Positions 40,455 to 49,788 of a stretch of DNA of 64,000 bases are shown here, piece by piece. The notes beneath the pieces are model-generated. The model saw only the letters and a list, made by a program, of their open reading frames with translations. It did not search any database and was not told the origin of the DNA. The stretch lies in contig NZ_ML974128.1 in assembly GCF_004765815.2 (NCBI RefSeq), forward strand, positions 439,077 through 503,076. Direction: 5' to 3'. Position 1 is the first letter of the stretch; every line of letters begins with the position of its first letter. The DNA is from Halorussus salinus (GTDB taxonomy: Archaea > Halobacteriota > Halobacteria > Halobacteriales > Haladaptataceae). The position numbers and the translations under genes were made by a program.

Positions 40455-42874
40455 TGAGTCCGCTCGCACTGCCGACGGCGGTCCGACTGGTGACGCTCCC
40501 CGGCATCGACGCCTCGCTCTCCTTTACCCGACCGCTCGCGCTCGCCGGTCTGCCGGTCGCCGCCCTCCTCGTCCTCGTGCTGGTCAGAGGCTCGGGCGAC
40601 CGCGAACGGACCGAGGAGAAGAGCGGCGACGCGGACCGTACGGCGAGTCGTCGCGCCAGACTCGCGCTCCTCGCGACCCGACTCCTCGTCGCGACCTGTC
40701 TCGTCGTCGCCGCGGCGGGACCGACGACGGTCACGACTGCGACCACCGCGGGCGACCCGAGCGTCACGATGCTGGTGGACGAGTCGGCGAGCATGGGAGT
40801 CCACGAACCGGTCGCCGACGACCTCGAAGCCGAAATCGAGGAGCGGGGCGTCGGCGTCGAACGCGTCGCGGTCGCCGCCGACAACCGCTCGCGGGTCGGG
40901 TCGGGGGTCGCCGCTACTCTCCGACCGAACGCGAGCCTGCTGGTCGTCTCCGACGGGCGGGTCACCGGCGGCACGTCGCTGGCCGAGGCGACCGACCTCG
41001 CGCGCTCGGTGAACGCGACGATAAACCGGGTCCGCCTGACGACGAACCGGTCGGACGCGCGCGTCGTCGTCACCGGCCCGCGGAAGGCCAGCGTCGGCGT
41101 CGAAAACCGCTTCGGCGTCCGCGTCGCTGGCGTCGATGGCGTGCCCGCGGGACGACCGATTTCGGTCACTATCGACGGCGAGGAGGTCGTCTCCCGCGAG
41201 GTCCCGAAGGGAGGTGCCTTCACTGTCGAACGCAACTTCTCGGCGACCGGACCCCACCGCATCACGGCCGAACTCGGCGGGAACGACGCCTACGCCGTGG
41301 ACGACACGTACCGCAAGACCGTGCAGGTCGTCGAACAACCGCGCGTTCTCTACGTGAGTCGCGGCGACTACGCCTTCGAGGAGTACCTCCGGGAACTGTA
41401 CGACGTGACCCGCGCGAAGTCGGTTCCGGACGATTTGAGCGACTACTACGCCGTGGTAGTCCACGACGTGGCCGGGCCGGACCTCGGGAACGTCACCGCC
41501 CTCCAGAGCCACGTCATCGACGGCGGCGGTCTCGTCACGGTCGGCGGTCCCAACGCCTTCGAGAAGGGCGACTACGGCGACTCGCGGCTCTCGTCGCTCC
41601 TCCCGGTCGAAGTCGGCGGCGAGACCGGGCAGAAGTCCCGCGTCGTGCTGGCGGTGGACGTGTCCGGAAGCGCCGCCGCCGGGATGCGCGTCCAGAAGAC
41701 CTTGGCGCTGAACGTCCTCTCGCAACTGGGCGACCGCAACGAGGTCGGCGTCGTCGCCTTCGACGGGAGCGCCTACCGCGTCGCGGACCTCGCCTCGCTC
41801 GAATCTGACCGCGCGGCACTGAAAGAGACGATTCGGAGCCTCCAGAGCGGCGGCGCGACCAACGTCGGGAAGGGACTGCTCGGCGCGTCGAATCTGCTGG
41901 GCGAGCAGGGCGGCACCGTCATCCTCCTGAGCGACGGCCGGGACCGCGCCGCGCCCGCGTTCTCGGCGGCCGACCGCCTCGCCGACCGGAACGTCCGGGT
42001 CGTCAGCGTCGGCGTCGGCAACGTCCACGAGAAACTCCTCCGGGGCGTCGCCGGGCGGACCGACGGCACGTTCCTGCTGGCGAACGAGACGAGCAGGCTC
42101 CGAGTCAGGTTCGGCGGCGCGAACCGGCGCTACAGCGGCGACCACGCTGTCGTGGTGGACGACGGCCACTTCGTCACCCGCGGCATCTCGCCGACCGCGA
42201 GTCTCCCCGGCGTCAACGACGTGAGCGTCAAGCGCGGTGCCGACCTGCTGGTGGCGACCGGCGACGGCGCGCCCGCGCTCTCGTCGTGGCGGTTCGGTCT
42301 CGGCCGAGTCGCCGCGCTCACGGCCTACGGCGCGGACGGCGGCTTGGGCGACCTCCGGTCGAAACCCGACTCGCTTCTCCTCTCGCGGACCGTCAACTGG
42401 GCCATCGGCGACCCACAGCGAAAAGCGACCGGCGTCGTCGCCGCGCCCGACACGCGCGTCGGCGAGGAGACCACGGTCGTCTACGCCGGACAGACCCCGC
42501 CGGACTCCCCCGAATCGGCAGACCTCTCGTTCTCGGAGGTCGCGCCCGGCCGCTACGAGGCCACGGCAGTCCCGGCATCGCTCGGCTACCGGGACGTGTC
42601 GGGGAGCGCCTACGCGGTCAACTACCCGGCGGAGTACGCCGCGCTCGGGGTCTCGCCCGACCTGAAGCGAGCGGTCGAGCGCACCGGCGGCCGGGCGTTC
42701 GCGTCGAATCGGCCCGCGAAAATCGCGGCCGCGGTGAAGCGACAGGCGACCCGCGAGCGCGAGGTCCGCCAGTCGTGGGACTGGGCGGTCCTGCTGGCGG
42801 GCCTGCTGGTCTTGGTCGGGGAAATCTGTGCCCGGCGACTCCGGCGACGACGCGGCAACGGAGTGATACCATGA
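40454..42874 (+). CDS. Membrane protein with VWA domain and glutamine amidotransferase-like segment
   Basis: An 806-aa protein overlapping its upstream neighbour. Membrane helices at about 28-45 and 70-90 and near the C-terminus (about 776-796). First a degenerate VWA motif VTMLVDESASMG (D109), then an N-glycosylated beta region, a segment like the GAT1-type VVHDVAGPDLGNVTAL and VTVGGPNAFEKGDYG, and a second VWA domain with the intact MIDAS VVLAVDVSGSAAAG at about residue 397. Likely anchored in the envelope. Part of the BatA/MoxR-type operon. Confidence 0.88.
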   Translation: MSPLALPTAVRLVTLPGIDASLSFTRPLALAGLPVAALLVLVLVRGSGDRERTEEKSGDADRTASRRARLALLATRLLVATCLVVAAAGPTTVTTATTAGDPSVTMLVDESASMGVHEPVADDLEAEIEERGVGVERVAVAADNRSRVGSGVAATLRPNASLLVVSDGRVTGGTSLAEATDLARSVNATINRVRLTTNRSDARVVVTGPRKASVGVENRFGVRVAGVDGVPAGRPISVTIDGEEVVSREVPKGGAFTVERNFSATGPHRITAELGGNDAYAVDDTYRKTVQVVEQPRVLYVSRGDYAFEEYLRELYDVTRAKSVPDDLSDYYAVVVHDVAGPDLGNVTALQSHVIDGGGLVTVGGPNAFEKGDYGDSRLSSLLPVEVGGETGQKSRVVLAVDVSGSAAAGMRVQKTLALNVLSQLGDRNEVGVVAFDGSAYRVADLASLESDRAALKETIRSLQSGGATNVGKGLLGASNLLGEQGGTVILLSDGRDRAAPAFSAADRLADRNVRVVSVGVGNVHEKLLRGVAGRTDGTFLLANETSRLRVRFGGANRRYSGDHAVVVDDGHFVTRGISPTASLPGVNDVSVKRGADLLVATGDGAPALSSWRFGLGRVAALTAYGADGGLGDLRSKPDSLLLSRTVNWAIGDPQRKATGVVAAPDTRVGEETTVVYAGQTPPDSPESADLSFSEVAPGRYEATAVPASLGYRDVSGSAYAVNYPAEYAALGVSPDLKRAVERTGGRAFASNRPAKIAAAVKRQATREREVRQSWDWAVLLAGLLVLVGEICARRLRRRRGNGVIP

Positions 42875-43662
42875 GCTACATCGGCGACACCATCAACGTC
42901 GTGCTGGCGCTGCTCGTCGGTCTCTCGGCGTTCGGACTGGCCGGAACGACCGTCTACTATCAGGAGTCGGTCGGCGACCTCCGAACTCAGAACGAGGAGT
43001 TGACCGACCGAAACGAGAAACTGGCGTCGAAAGTGGAGCGCAAGCAGGCGCGCATCGACCAGTTGAACCAGTCGCTCCGGAACGTCAACCAGTCGCTGAA
43101 GACCCGCCTCTCGGACATCGAGGAGGTCTCCGCCCAGTTGCGCGAGACCGAGAAGCGTCTCAATCGCACCCTTCGAGACCTGAACGCGACGAAGAGCGAC
43201 CTCGAACGCTCGCGCCAGACGGTCTCGGACCTCCGAGATAGGGTCGCCGAGTTGAAAGACGCCCGCGACAGGCTGAAACGCCAGTTCGAGGCCGCCGAGG
43301 AGCGCACCGACCGACTCAACGAGACGGTCGAAAACCTCCAAACGACGGCCGACGCGCGCAACGAGACCTTGGAGCGAGTCAACGAGACGGTGCGCCGCCA
43401 ACAGCGACTCCTCGACCGGAAGAACCGGACGATTCGGGACCTCCGGAACGAAATCGAGGACCTGCAAGACCGCATCGACGAGTTGGAATCGCAGTCGAAC
43501 GACCTTCGGCGACCCGACCGACCGGCTTCCCGGTCCGACCGACTCGTTTCCCGGCCCGACCGACTCGTTTCCCGGCCCGACCGACCGACTCCTCGGACGG
43601 ACGCCGCCCGGAGCAGGTCCCACGCAATCCGGCGTCCGACCGGCGCGGAGGTGCGAGGATGA
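42871..43662 (+). CDS. Membrane-anchored coiled-coil protein
   Basis: A 263-aa protein. One membrane helix (residues about 8-28, TINVVLALLVGLSAFGLAGT), then about 180 residues of almost unbroken coiled coil with Leu/Val heptads (ELTDRNEKLASKVERKQARI onward). N-x-S/T sequons (NQS, NRT, NET) recur through the coil. The tail (about 214-263) is a Ser/Arg/Pro-rich stretch with three 7-residue repeats such as DRLVSRP. It overlaps both neighbours in ATGA fashion and is probably a structural part of the operon complex. Confidence 0.85.
   Translation: MSYIGDTINVVLALLVGLSAFGLAGTTVYYQESVGDLRTQNEELTDRNEKLASKVERKQARIDQLNQSLRNVNQSLKTRLSDIEEVSAQLRETEKRLNRTLRDLNATKSDLERSRQTVSDLRDRVAELKDARDRLKRQFEAAEERTDRLNETVENLQTTADARNETLERVNETVRRQQRLLDRKNRTIRDLRNEIEDLQDRIDELESQSNDLRRPDRPASRSDRLVSRPDRLVSRPDRPTPRTDAARSRSHAIRRPTGAEVRG
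43516..43578. repeat. Three 21-bp tandem repeats in the coiled-coil gene tail
   Basis: Units start at 43516, 43537 and 43558. The second and third are identical (gaccgactcgtttcccggccc) and the first has four changes. The translation is DRPASRS, DRLVSRP, DRLVSRP. The repeat keeps the frame and probably arose by slippage. Confidence 0.85.
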
Positions 43663-44747
43663 CCGACGACTCCGACGCGAGCGAGTCCCCGACCGACTCG
43701 GGGTCCTCGTCGCTGACCGACTTCGGGACCGACCCCGACGCCGACGACTCGTCTCCGGACTCCCAACCGAACGTGACTGACTGGTCGGCGGACTCCGCCT
43801 CCGCGGACGAATCGGCGACGACCACGGACGAGTCCACGACGACCCCGGACGACTCAGCGACGGTCGCAGACGAGTCGGCGACGGCCGCGGACGAACGCGA
43901 CGAGATTCGGGCCGCGCTCGCGGAGGTCCGCCGGGAGTGCCGCAAGGTCGCGCTCGTCTACGCCAGCCTCGACGCCGTGTGCGTCCTGCTGGCGGTCCGG
44001 TTGGCGACGACGCTCGTCGGCGTCCCGGCGCTCGGAACCGACGTGGCTGTCGCCACGTTCGACTCGCTCGGCCTGCCAGCGCCGAGCGTCGGCACCGTCG
44101 TCGCGCTCGTCGTCGGCGTCGTTGCGTTCGCCGTCGAGGTCCGCGTCCGGACGCGACGCCCCGCCGCCGAGCAGTTCGAGGCCGCCAACCCCGACATCGC
44201 CGAGGCGCTCCGGACCGCCCGCGACGCCGCGCGCGACGACCGGTCGAACCCGATGGTCCGGTCGCTGTACGCCGACGTGCTGGACCGTCTCCGGGAGACT
44301 TCGAGCGCGAACCTGCTGAACGCGACCCGCCTCGCGGCGACGTTCCTCTTCGCCGTCGCGGTGAGTCTGGCGACGGTCCAGACCGCCGTCGTCGGACTCG
44401 ACCTCGGACTCGCGGGGCCGACCGAACCGGGCGGCGCTGGCGCGTCGGGCGGCGGCGCGAGCGGTCCCGTGACCACCCAGTCGGCGGCGCTCCAGAACGG
44501 CGAGGAGGTCCTCGGCGACCCGACCGACGTGTCCGCTGGCTCGGAGAACCTCTCGGCCGCGGTGGACGCCAGCCCCGGCGGCGAGGGCGACCGCGAGTGG
44601 GACTACGGCTCGGACTCGGGCGAGGGGAGCGACGACGACGCCGTGGACCCACAGCGCGCCGGGTTCTCCTCGCCCGAGCGCGTCGAGGACGCCGCGCTCG
44701 TCCAGCGATACGCCCGCGAACTCGACGGCAACGCGACCGGCGCATGA
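43659..44747 (+). CDS. Acidic three-TM membrane protein (DUF7502-like)
   Basis: A 362-aa protein. Residues 1-85 are Asp/Ser/Thr-rich and disordered. RAALAEVRRECRKVALVYAS begins the ordered part, with membrane helices at about 104-122, 140-158 and 222-242. NPMVRSLYADVLDRLRETSS separates the pairs. The end (about 255-340) is again acidic and Gly-rich. I believe it belongs to a haloarchaeal family found in MoxR operons (DUF7502, from memory). Its start overlaps the coiled-coil stop. Confidence 0.8.
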   Translation: MTDDSDASESPTDSGSSSLTDFGTDPDADDSSPDSQPNVTDWSADSASADESATTTDESTTTPDDSATVADESATAADERDEIRAALAEVRRECRKVALVYASLDAVCVLLAVRLATTLVGVPALGTDVAVATFDSLGLPAPSVGTVVALVVGVVAFAVEVRVRTRRPAAEQFEAANPDIAEALRTARDAARDDRSNPMVRSLYADVLDRLRETSSANLLNATRLAATFLFAVAVSLATVQTAVVGLDLGLAGPTEPGGAGASGGGASGPVTTQSAALQNGEEVLGDPTDVSAGSENLSAAVDASPGGEGDREWDYGSDSGEGSDDDAVDPQRAGFSSPERVEDAALVQRYARELDGNATGA

Positions 44748-44772
44748 GAAGACAACACACGGAGACTCACAG

Positions 44773-45726
44773 ATGAGCGACCGAAACAACGCGATAGACG
44801 ACGTGACGAACCGCATTCAGGCTATCCGCTCGGAGGTCCGACGCCGCATCGTCGGCCAAGAGCAGGTCGTAGACAGGGTGTTGGCCTGCTTGCTCTGTGA
44901 CGGCAACGCGCTGTTGGAGAGTACGCCCGGCCTCGGCAAGACGCTCCTCGTGCGGACGCTGGCGGAGGTGACTGGCCTCTCGTTTTCGCGCATCCAGAAC
45001 ACGCCCGACCTGATGCCCTCCGACGTTATCGGGACCGAGATGGTCCGGGAGACCGAGACGGGCCGCACCTTCACCTTCGAGAAGGGACCGGTGTTCGCCA
45101 ACCTCGTCCTCTCCGACGAGATAAACCGGGCGACGCCGAAAACCCAATCCGCCCTGCTGGAAGCGATGGAGGAGGGCCAAGTGACGGCGGGCAACGAGAC
45201 CTACGACCTGCCCGAACCGTTCTTCGTGCTGGCGACGCAGAACCCAATCGACCAAGAGGGGACCTACCCCCTGCCGGAGGCCCAGTCCGACCGCTTCCTG
45301 ATGAAGATTATCGTGGACTTCCCCTCCGCGGAGGCCGAGCGGGAAATCGTGGACCGCTACACGGGGGACGTGGACTCCTCCGTCTCGGTCGAGTCGCAGG
45401 TCTCGACCGCCGAACTCCGGAAGATGCAACAGCTCACCCATCAGGTCCCCATCGCCGACGACCTGCGGGACCTCGCGGTCGGCCTCGTGCGCGACACCCG
45501 AACCGCCGAGGACCTCGAATACGGCGCGAGTCCCCGCGCCAGCATGTCGCTGGTCCGCGCCGCGAAGGCCCGCGCGCTCGTGGAGGGGCGCACCCACGTC
45601 GGCCGCGAAGACATCACGGCGATGACGGTACCGGTCCTGCGCCACCGCGTCGTCGTGGACTTCCGGGCCGAGCGCGAGGGGCTGACGCCCGACGACGCGA
45701 TTCGCGCGCTGGTCGAGGACCGATGA
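44773..45726 (+). CDS. MoxR-family AAA ATPase
   Basis: A 317-aa MoxR-type ATPase that acts as a chaperone for VWA-containing partners. Motifs: IVGQEQVVDRVLACLLCDGN, Walker A TPGLGKT (51-57), Walker B LVLSDEINRA (D115-N118), sensor VLATQNPIDQEGTYPLPEAQ and a C-terminal lid with GASPRASMSLVRAAKARA. It overlaps the DUF58 gene by four bases, the classic MoxR-DUF58 pair, and follows the membrane VWA genes. Confidence 0.96.
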   Translation: MSDRNNAIDDVTNRIQAIRSEVRRRIVGQEQVVDRVLACLLCDGNALLESTPGLGKTLLVRTLAEVTGLSFSRIQNTPDLMPSDVIGTEMVRETETGRTFTFEKGPVFANLVLSDEINRATPKTQSALLEAMEEGQVTAGNETYDLPEPFFVLATQNPIDQEGTYPLPEAQSDRFLMKIIVDFPSAEAEREIVDRYTGDVDSSVSVESQVSTAELRKMQQLTHQVPIADDLRDLAVGLVRDTRTAEDLEYGASPRASMSLVRAAKARALVEGRTHVGREDITAMTVPVLRHRVVVDFRAEREGLTPDDAIRALVEDR

Positions 45727-46574
45727 TAACGACCGACTTCCTCGACGAACTCGACCGCTTCGACGCCGCCAACGACCGGGACGCCCGCTCGCAACACCAA
45801 GGCGACCGCACCACTGAAGCGGTCGGCGAGGGTCTGACGTTCGCGGACTACCGACGCTACGCGCCCGGCGACGAACCGCGATTCATCGACTGGAACCTCT
45901 ACGCCCGCACCGACGAACTCTACGTCAAGCAGTTCGAGGCCGAGCGCAACTTCACGGTCCACGTGCTGGTGGATTCGAGCGCGTCGATGGACTTCGGCGA
46001 CCCTCACAAGTTCGAAACCGCCGCGAAACTGGGTCTCGGGTTCGCCTACCTCACCGCCCGCGAACACAACGAGTTCCGGTTCACAGTGTTTGACCGCACG
46101 GCTCGGCGACTCGACCGCGGCCGGTCGAACCGCGGGGAAGTGCTGAGTCTGGTCGAGGAGTGCAACGCGGTCGAACCCGACGGCGAGGCCGCCTTCGAGG
46201 CCGCGCTCACCGACTACGCCGCGACCATCGACTCGAAGGCGCTCGTCGTCGTCTGTAGCGACTTTCTAGCCGAGACCGACGCCATCGACGCTGGCTTGGA
46301 GGCACTGGCGGGAAATCAGGTTCTCCTCGGGCACGTCGCCGCGCCCGACGAACAAAATCTTCCGACCGGCGGCGATACGGTCTTCGAGGCGCTGGAGTCC
46401 GACCAGTCGCTCCGGGCCTACGTCAGCAATCGACTGGAGAACTCGTATCGGGACCGCTTCGACGCCCACCGCGAGGAGGTCGAGAACGTGGCCCACGACC
46501 TCGGGGCGCGCTACGAGTTCGTGGACACCGGCAGGCCGTTCTTCGAGGCGTTCGGGGACCTGTGGTTCGAGTGA
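45723..46574 (+). CDS. DUF58 family protein (VWA-like)
   Basis: A 283-aa protein. GLTFADYRRYAPGDEPRFIDWNLYARTDELYVKQFE is the DUF58 signature; VHVLVDSSASMDFGD (D84-S88) is the metal-ion site of the VWA-like fold. It usually works with MoxR in assembling or regulating membrane or metal-binding partners. It is the last gene of the operon. Overlaps the moxR stop by four bases. Confidence 0.95.
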   Translation: MITTDFLDELDRFDAANDRDARSQHQGDRTTEAVGEGLTFADYRRYAPGDEPRFIDWNLYARTDELYVKQFEAERNFTVHVLVDSSASMDFGDPHKFETAAKLGLGFAYLTAREHNEFRFTVFDRTARRLDRGRSNRGEVLSLVEECNAVEPDGEAAFEAALTDYAATIDSKALVVVCSDFLAETDAIDAGLEALAGNQVLLGHVAAPDEQNLPTGGDTVFEALESDQSLRAYVSNRLENSYRDRFDAHREEVENVAHDLGARYEFVDTGRPFFEAFGDLWFE

Positions 46575-46662
46575 GTCAGCGTCGGGACGCGATTTGGAGG
46601 GTCGGACACCGACCTCAAATTGAGGATTCGTAGCCGTAGTGTTTTATTTCACGGCAAAATTA

Positions 46663-46737
46663 TGCTCCGTCTGGGATTTGAACCCAGGTCATCGGCTCGA
46701 AAGGCCGAAATGATTGGCCGGGCTACACCAACGGAGC
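46663..46737 (-). tRNA. tRNA-Glu (anticodon UUC)
   Basis: On the minus strand the gene starts GCTCCGT and closes ACGGAGC plus discriminator A. The anticodon stem TCGGC/GCCGA encloses loop CTTTCGA, giving anticodon TTC (Glu, GAA). T-arm TGGG-TTCAAAT-CCCA. 75 nt, no intron, no encoded CCA. A NUMOD3/HNH endonuclease gene lies 67 bases upstream on the same strand. Confidence 0.95.
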
Positions 46738-46804
46738 AACTATCTCCATCCGGGCTTTCTCCCGGACGCATTCTGACGAATGGCCCGGATATTTATAAAC
46801 CTCA

Positions 46805-47521
46805 CTAAATCGCTCTCTCGCCGTGGCGCGGTTTCTCACGCTTGCCCTCGAAGAGCAACTCGACGGGGGCGTCGAACTCGATCTGGCCGTGTTCGGCGTG
46901 ACCGTGACAGCGACAGCACAGGAGGACGAGGTTCTCCGTCTCGTGAGCGTCCTCGATATCGAGATGGTCCGCGTTCCTGAACACTCGAACCGGAACGATG
47001 TGATGGACCTGTAACTGTCGTTCGGAACCATCGTGGCCGCAGTGCTGGCAGACCTCGTCGCGTTGGCGGACGGCTTCGCGTGCCATCGACCAGCCGGAAC
47101 CGTAGCGGTTACTGTACCCGCCACGCCAGTTCGGGTTCGCTTCGCCCGCGGTCGATTCGCTCATCTTCCGGCGCGTCTCCTCGGAGCGAGTCAGTCCTTC
47201 CAGCGACTCCGAGATTTTCTCACGGACCTCGTCGGGAAGTTCTTGACCGCGTTGGGCCTCCGAGATTCGGCGACGGGCCTCCTCGGAGAGCGTTCGACCG
47301 TCGAGCGTCTCGGAAATTTTTTGCTTCGCTTCCTCAGAGCGTTCTCGGCCGTACATCGGATGATTCTCCCCGCGCATCTCTCGGGTCGGAATGTCGAACT
47401 TTTTCATGTATTTCCGAATTGTCGATGGCGAGACGTTACATTTCTCGGCAATTTCTTTCTGCGTCAAGCCTTCGTCCCAGTACTTTGCTTCGAGCCAGTG
47501 TTCTTTCCGATACAGCTTCAT
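46805..47521 (-). CDS. Free-standing NUMOD3/HNH homing-type endonuclease
   Basis: A 238-aa protein of homing-endonuclease plan. Residues 18-46 are a helix-turn-helix (LTQKEIAEKCNVSPSTIRKY). Residues 52-122 are four NUMOD3-like units (ENHPMYGRERSEEAKQKISE, LSEEARRRISEAQRG, LPDEVREKISESLEG, RSEETRRKMSEST). Residues 155-210 form the HNH nuclease: C158/C161, LQVHHIVPVR (H173, H174), N197 and C202/C205. No host gene is interrupted here, so it is free-standing. It is A/T-richer than the flanks. A TATA (gaattttatag) lies 27-36 bases before its ATG. Confidence 0.93.
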   Translation of the reverse strand: MKLYRKEHWLEAKYWDEGLTQKEIAEKCNVSPSTIRKYMKKFDIPTREMRGENHPMYGRERSEEAKQKISETLDGRTLSEEARRRISEAQRGQELPDEVREKISESLEGLTRSEETRRKMSESTAGEANPNWRGGYSNRYGSGWSMAREAVRQRDEVCQHCGHDGSERQLQVHHIVPVRVFRNADHLDIEDAHETENLVLLCCRCHGHAEHGQIEFDAPVELLFEGKREKPRHGERAI

Positions 47522-47693
47522 CTATCGTCTTTCTAGACTATCAAGACTATAAAATTCTCCGGTGTGGTGGCGAAAGGATACCGAGGAGAACCCTCCGTCC
47601 GAACGGAACTGATGGCTCTCGGAGACCGAAAATATCGTTCGAAAAGCGAAAGACGGTCCGAACCCCGAGTTACCGCCGGTTAGTGCGCGTCGC

Positions 47694-49673
47694 TCACTTT
47701 CCTTGGAAGTCCGGCTCCCCGTCGCCCATGAACGCCGTGATGCCCTCCATCAGGTCGTCGGTGTTCATGAGGTGGCCGAACGCCTGCGATTCGACCGCCA
47801 GACCCGCATCCGTATCGTCGCGGCCCGCGAGCATCGCGCGCTTGGTGTACTTCTGGGCGATGGGCGGTCCGGCCGCGAGGTCCGCGGCGAGTTCGTGGGC
47901 GCGCTCCTCGAAGTCGGCCACTTCGACCACTTCGTTGACGAAGCCGTAGTCGGCCATCGTCTCGGCCTCGAAGCGGTCGGCGGTGAAGATGACCTCTTTG
48001 GCGCGGCCCTCGCCGACGATGTGCTTCAGACGTTGGGTGCCGCCCCAGCCGGGGAGGAGACCGAGGTCGTGTTCGGGCTGGCCCATCTCCGAGCGGTCGG
48101 TGGCGATGCGCATGTCGGCGCAGGTGGCCATCTCCATCCCGCCGCCGAGACAGTAGCCGTCGATGGCCGCCAGCACGGGCATCGGGCAGGCTTCGAGTTT
48201 GCCGAAGGTGTCTTGGCCCTTCTTCGAGAGTTCGACGGCCTGAATCGGGTCGCCGCCGCCCGCGGCCATGCTCTGCACGTCTGCGCCCGCGGAGAAGGCC
48301 TTGTCGCCTTCGCCGACGAGGAGAAGCGCGCGCACGTCGTCGTCCTCGGTCAGTGCTTCGACCGCGTCGCCGAGGTCGTCCAGTAGCTCCTCGCTGACGG
48401 TGTTCATCCGGTGGGGTCGGTCGAGGACGACTTTGCCCACCATGTCGCCGGGTTTCTCGACGCGGATGGTGTCGTAGTCGTACGCGCCTTCGTCGCTCTC
48501 GTCGTCCTCGCCGCCGTAGAAGCCGCCCTCGTCGGCGGCCTCGCGGAGGTAGTCGCTGGGTTCGTAGCGTTCTTCACCGGTCTCGTCGTGGAGGTCTTCG
48601 AGCGTCTCCAGCAGGGTGTCGAGTCCGGCGTCGTCGGCCATCTTCGCGGGACCCTCGGGGAAGCCAGCGCCGAGCATCACGGCGTCGTCGATGGCGTCGG
48701 GGTCGGCCACGTCGTTGCCGACCAGCTTGGCGACTTCGTTGGCCATCACGGCCTGCAGGCGGTGAACCGCGTCTTCGCTTCCGGCGTCGGTCGGGATGTC
48801 CGCGCCGCCGTCGTCGTAGTCGTAGAAGCCCTCGCCGGTCTTCTTGCCGAGTTTGTCCGCCTCGACCTTCTCAACGAGGAGGGGACACGGTTCGTAGGCC
48901 TCGCCCAGAACCTCGTTCATGTATTCGAGGACGTGGTAGCCAACGTCCACGCCCACTTGGTCGGCCAACTCGAAGCTCCCCATCGGGAGGCCCATGTCGA
49001 ACTTGGTCGAGCTATCGACCTGCTCGATGGTGTAGTCGCCCGACTCGACCATCCACGCCGCCTCGTTCATCAGCGGGACGAGGACGCGGTTGACGATGAA
49101 GCCGGGGCTGTCCTTGCGGACGCGGACGGGCGTCTTGCCCATCTCTTCGGCGAGGTCCTCGGTCAGGTCCAGCACCTCGTCGTCGGTGTGTTCGCCCGAG
49201 ATGACCTCGACCAACTGCATCCGGACCGGCGGATTGAAAAAGTGCATCCCGCAGAACCGCTCGGGGCGCTCGGTGACCTCCGAGAGTTCCGTAATCGAGA
49301 GGCTGGACGTGTTCGTGGCGAAGACCGCGTCGTCGGCGGCGTACTCCTCTAGCTCGCCGTACACGTCTTTCTTGATGTCCATCTTCTCGGGGACCGCCTC
49401 GACCACGAAGTCGGCGTCTTCGACGGCCTCCTCGAAGTCCACGAGCGGCGTCACGCGGTCGAGGGCGGCCTCGGCCTCCTCGTCGGTGAGCTGGTCTTTC
49501 TCGGCCAGCTTGTCGAGGCTCCACTCGATCTGTTCGTAGCCGTTCTGGACGAACTCGTCTTTGATGTCCCGCAGGTTGACTTCGTACCCTGCGATGGCCG
49601 CGACCTCGGCGATGCCGTGGCCCATGTTGCCCGCTCCGAGAACCGCGATGGTGTTGATATCGTCTACCTCCAT
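47694..49673 (-). CDS. 3-Hydroxyacyl-CoA dehydrogenase/enoyl-CoA hydratase fusion
   Basis: A 659-aa bifunctional beta-oxidation enzyme. Residues 1-290 are 3-hydroxyacyl-CoA dehydrogenase: NAD motif IAVLGAGNMGHGIAEVAA, MHFFNPPVRMQLVEVI and DSPGFIVNRVLVPLMNEA. Residues about 405-659 are enoyl-CoA hydratase: SAGADVQSMA, IDGYCLGGGMEMATCADMRI and GLLPGWGGTQRL. The order is dehydrogenase first, the reverse of bacterial FadB; this arrangement is known in archaea. I chose the ATG at 49673; the frame is open ten codons further. It faces the acyl-CoA dehydrogenase gene divergently, forming a functional pair. Confidence 0.95.
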   Translation of the reverse strand: MEVDDINTIAVLGAGNMGHGIAEVAAIAGYEVNLRDIKDEFVQNGYEQIEWSLDKLAEKDQLTDEEAEAALDRVTPLVDFEEAVEDADFVVEAVPEKMDIKKDVYGELEEYAADDAVFATNTSSLSITELSEVTERPERFCGMHFFNPPVRMQLVEVISGEHTDDEVLDLTEDLAEEMGKTPVRVRKDSPGFIVNRVLVPLMNEAAWMVESGDYTIEQVDSSTKFDMGLPMGSFELADQVGVDVGYHVLEYMNEVLGEAYEPCPLLVEKVEADKLGKKTGEGFYDYDDGGADIPTDAGSEDAVHRLQAVMANEVAKLVGNDVADPDAIDDAVMLGAGFPEGPAKMADDAGLDTLLETLEDLHDETGEERYEPSDYLREAADEGGFYGGEDDESDEGAYDYDTIRVEKPGDMVGKVVLDRPHRMNTVSEELLDDLGDAVEALTEDDDVRALLLVGEGDKAFSAGADVQSMAAGGGDPIQAVELSKKGQDTFGKLEACPMPVLAAIDGYCLGGGMEMATCADMRIATDRSEMGQPEHDLGLLPGWGGTQRLKHIVGEGRAKEVIFTADRFEAETMADYGFVNEVVEVADFEERAHELAADLAAGPPIAQKYTKRAMLAGRDDTDAGLAVESQAFGHLMNTDDLMEGITAFMGDGEPDFQGK

Positions 49674-49788
49674 GTTCGTGGGGTCGGTTGCCGGGCGTTT
49701 CAACGTTTCCCTCTCACAGGTTAGAAACTCTCGGCGAGTTTACCGTCGGTTACGAAGTAATTTAGGGGTGGGTATGTAATCTGGGCAC

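Noticed and set aside
38352-40469. A 705-codon open frame antisense to the BatA-like gene
   Set aside because: The Arg/Gly/Asp-rich translation has no motif, and the plus-strand gene has a ribosome site, membrane helices and a VWA motif.
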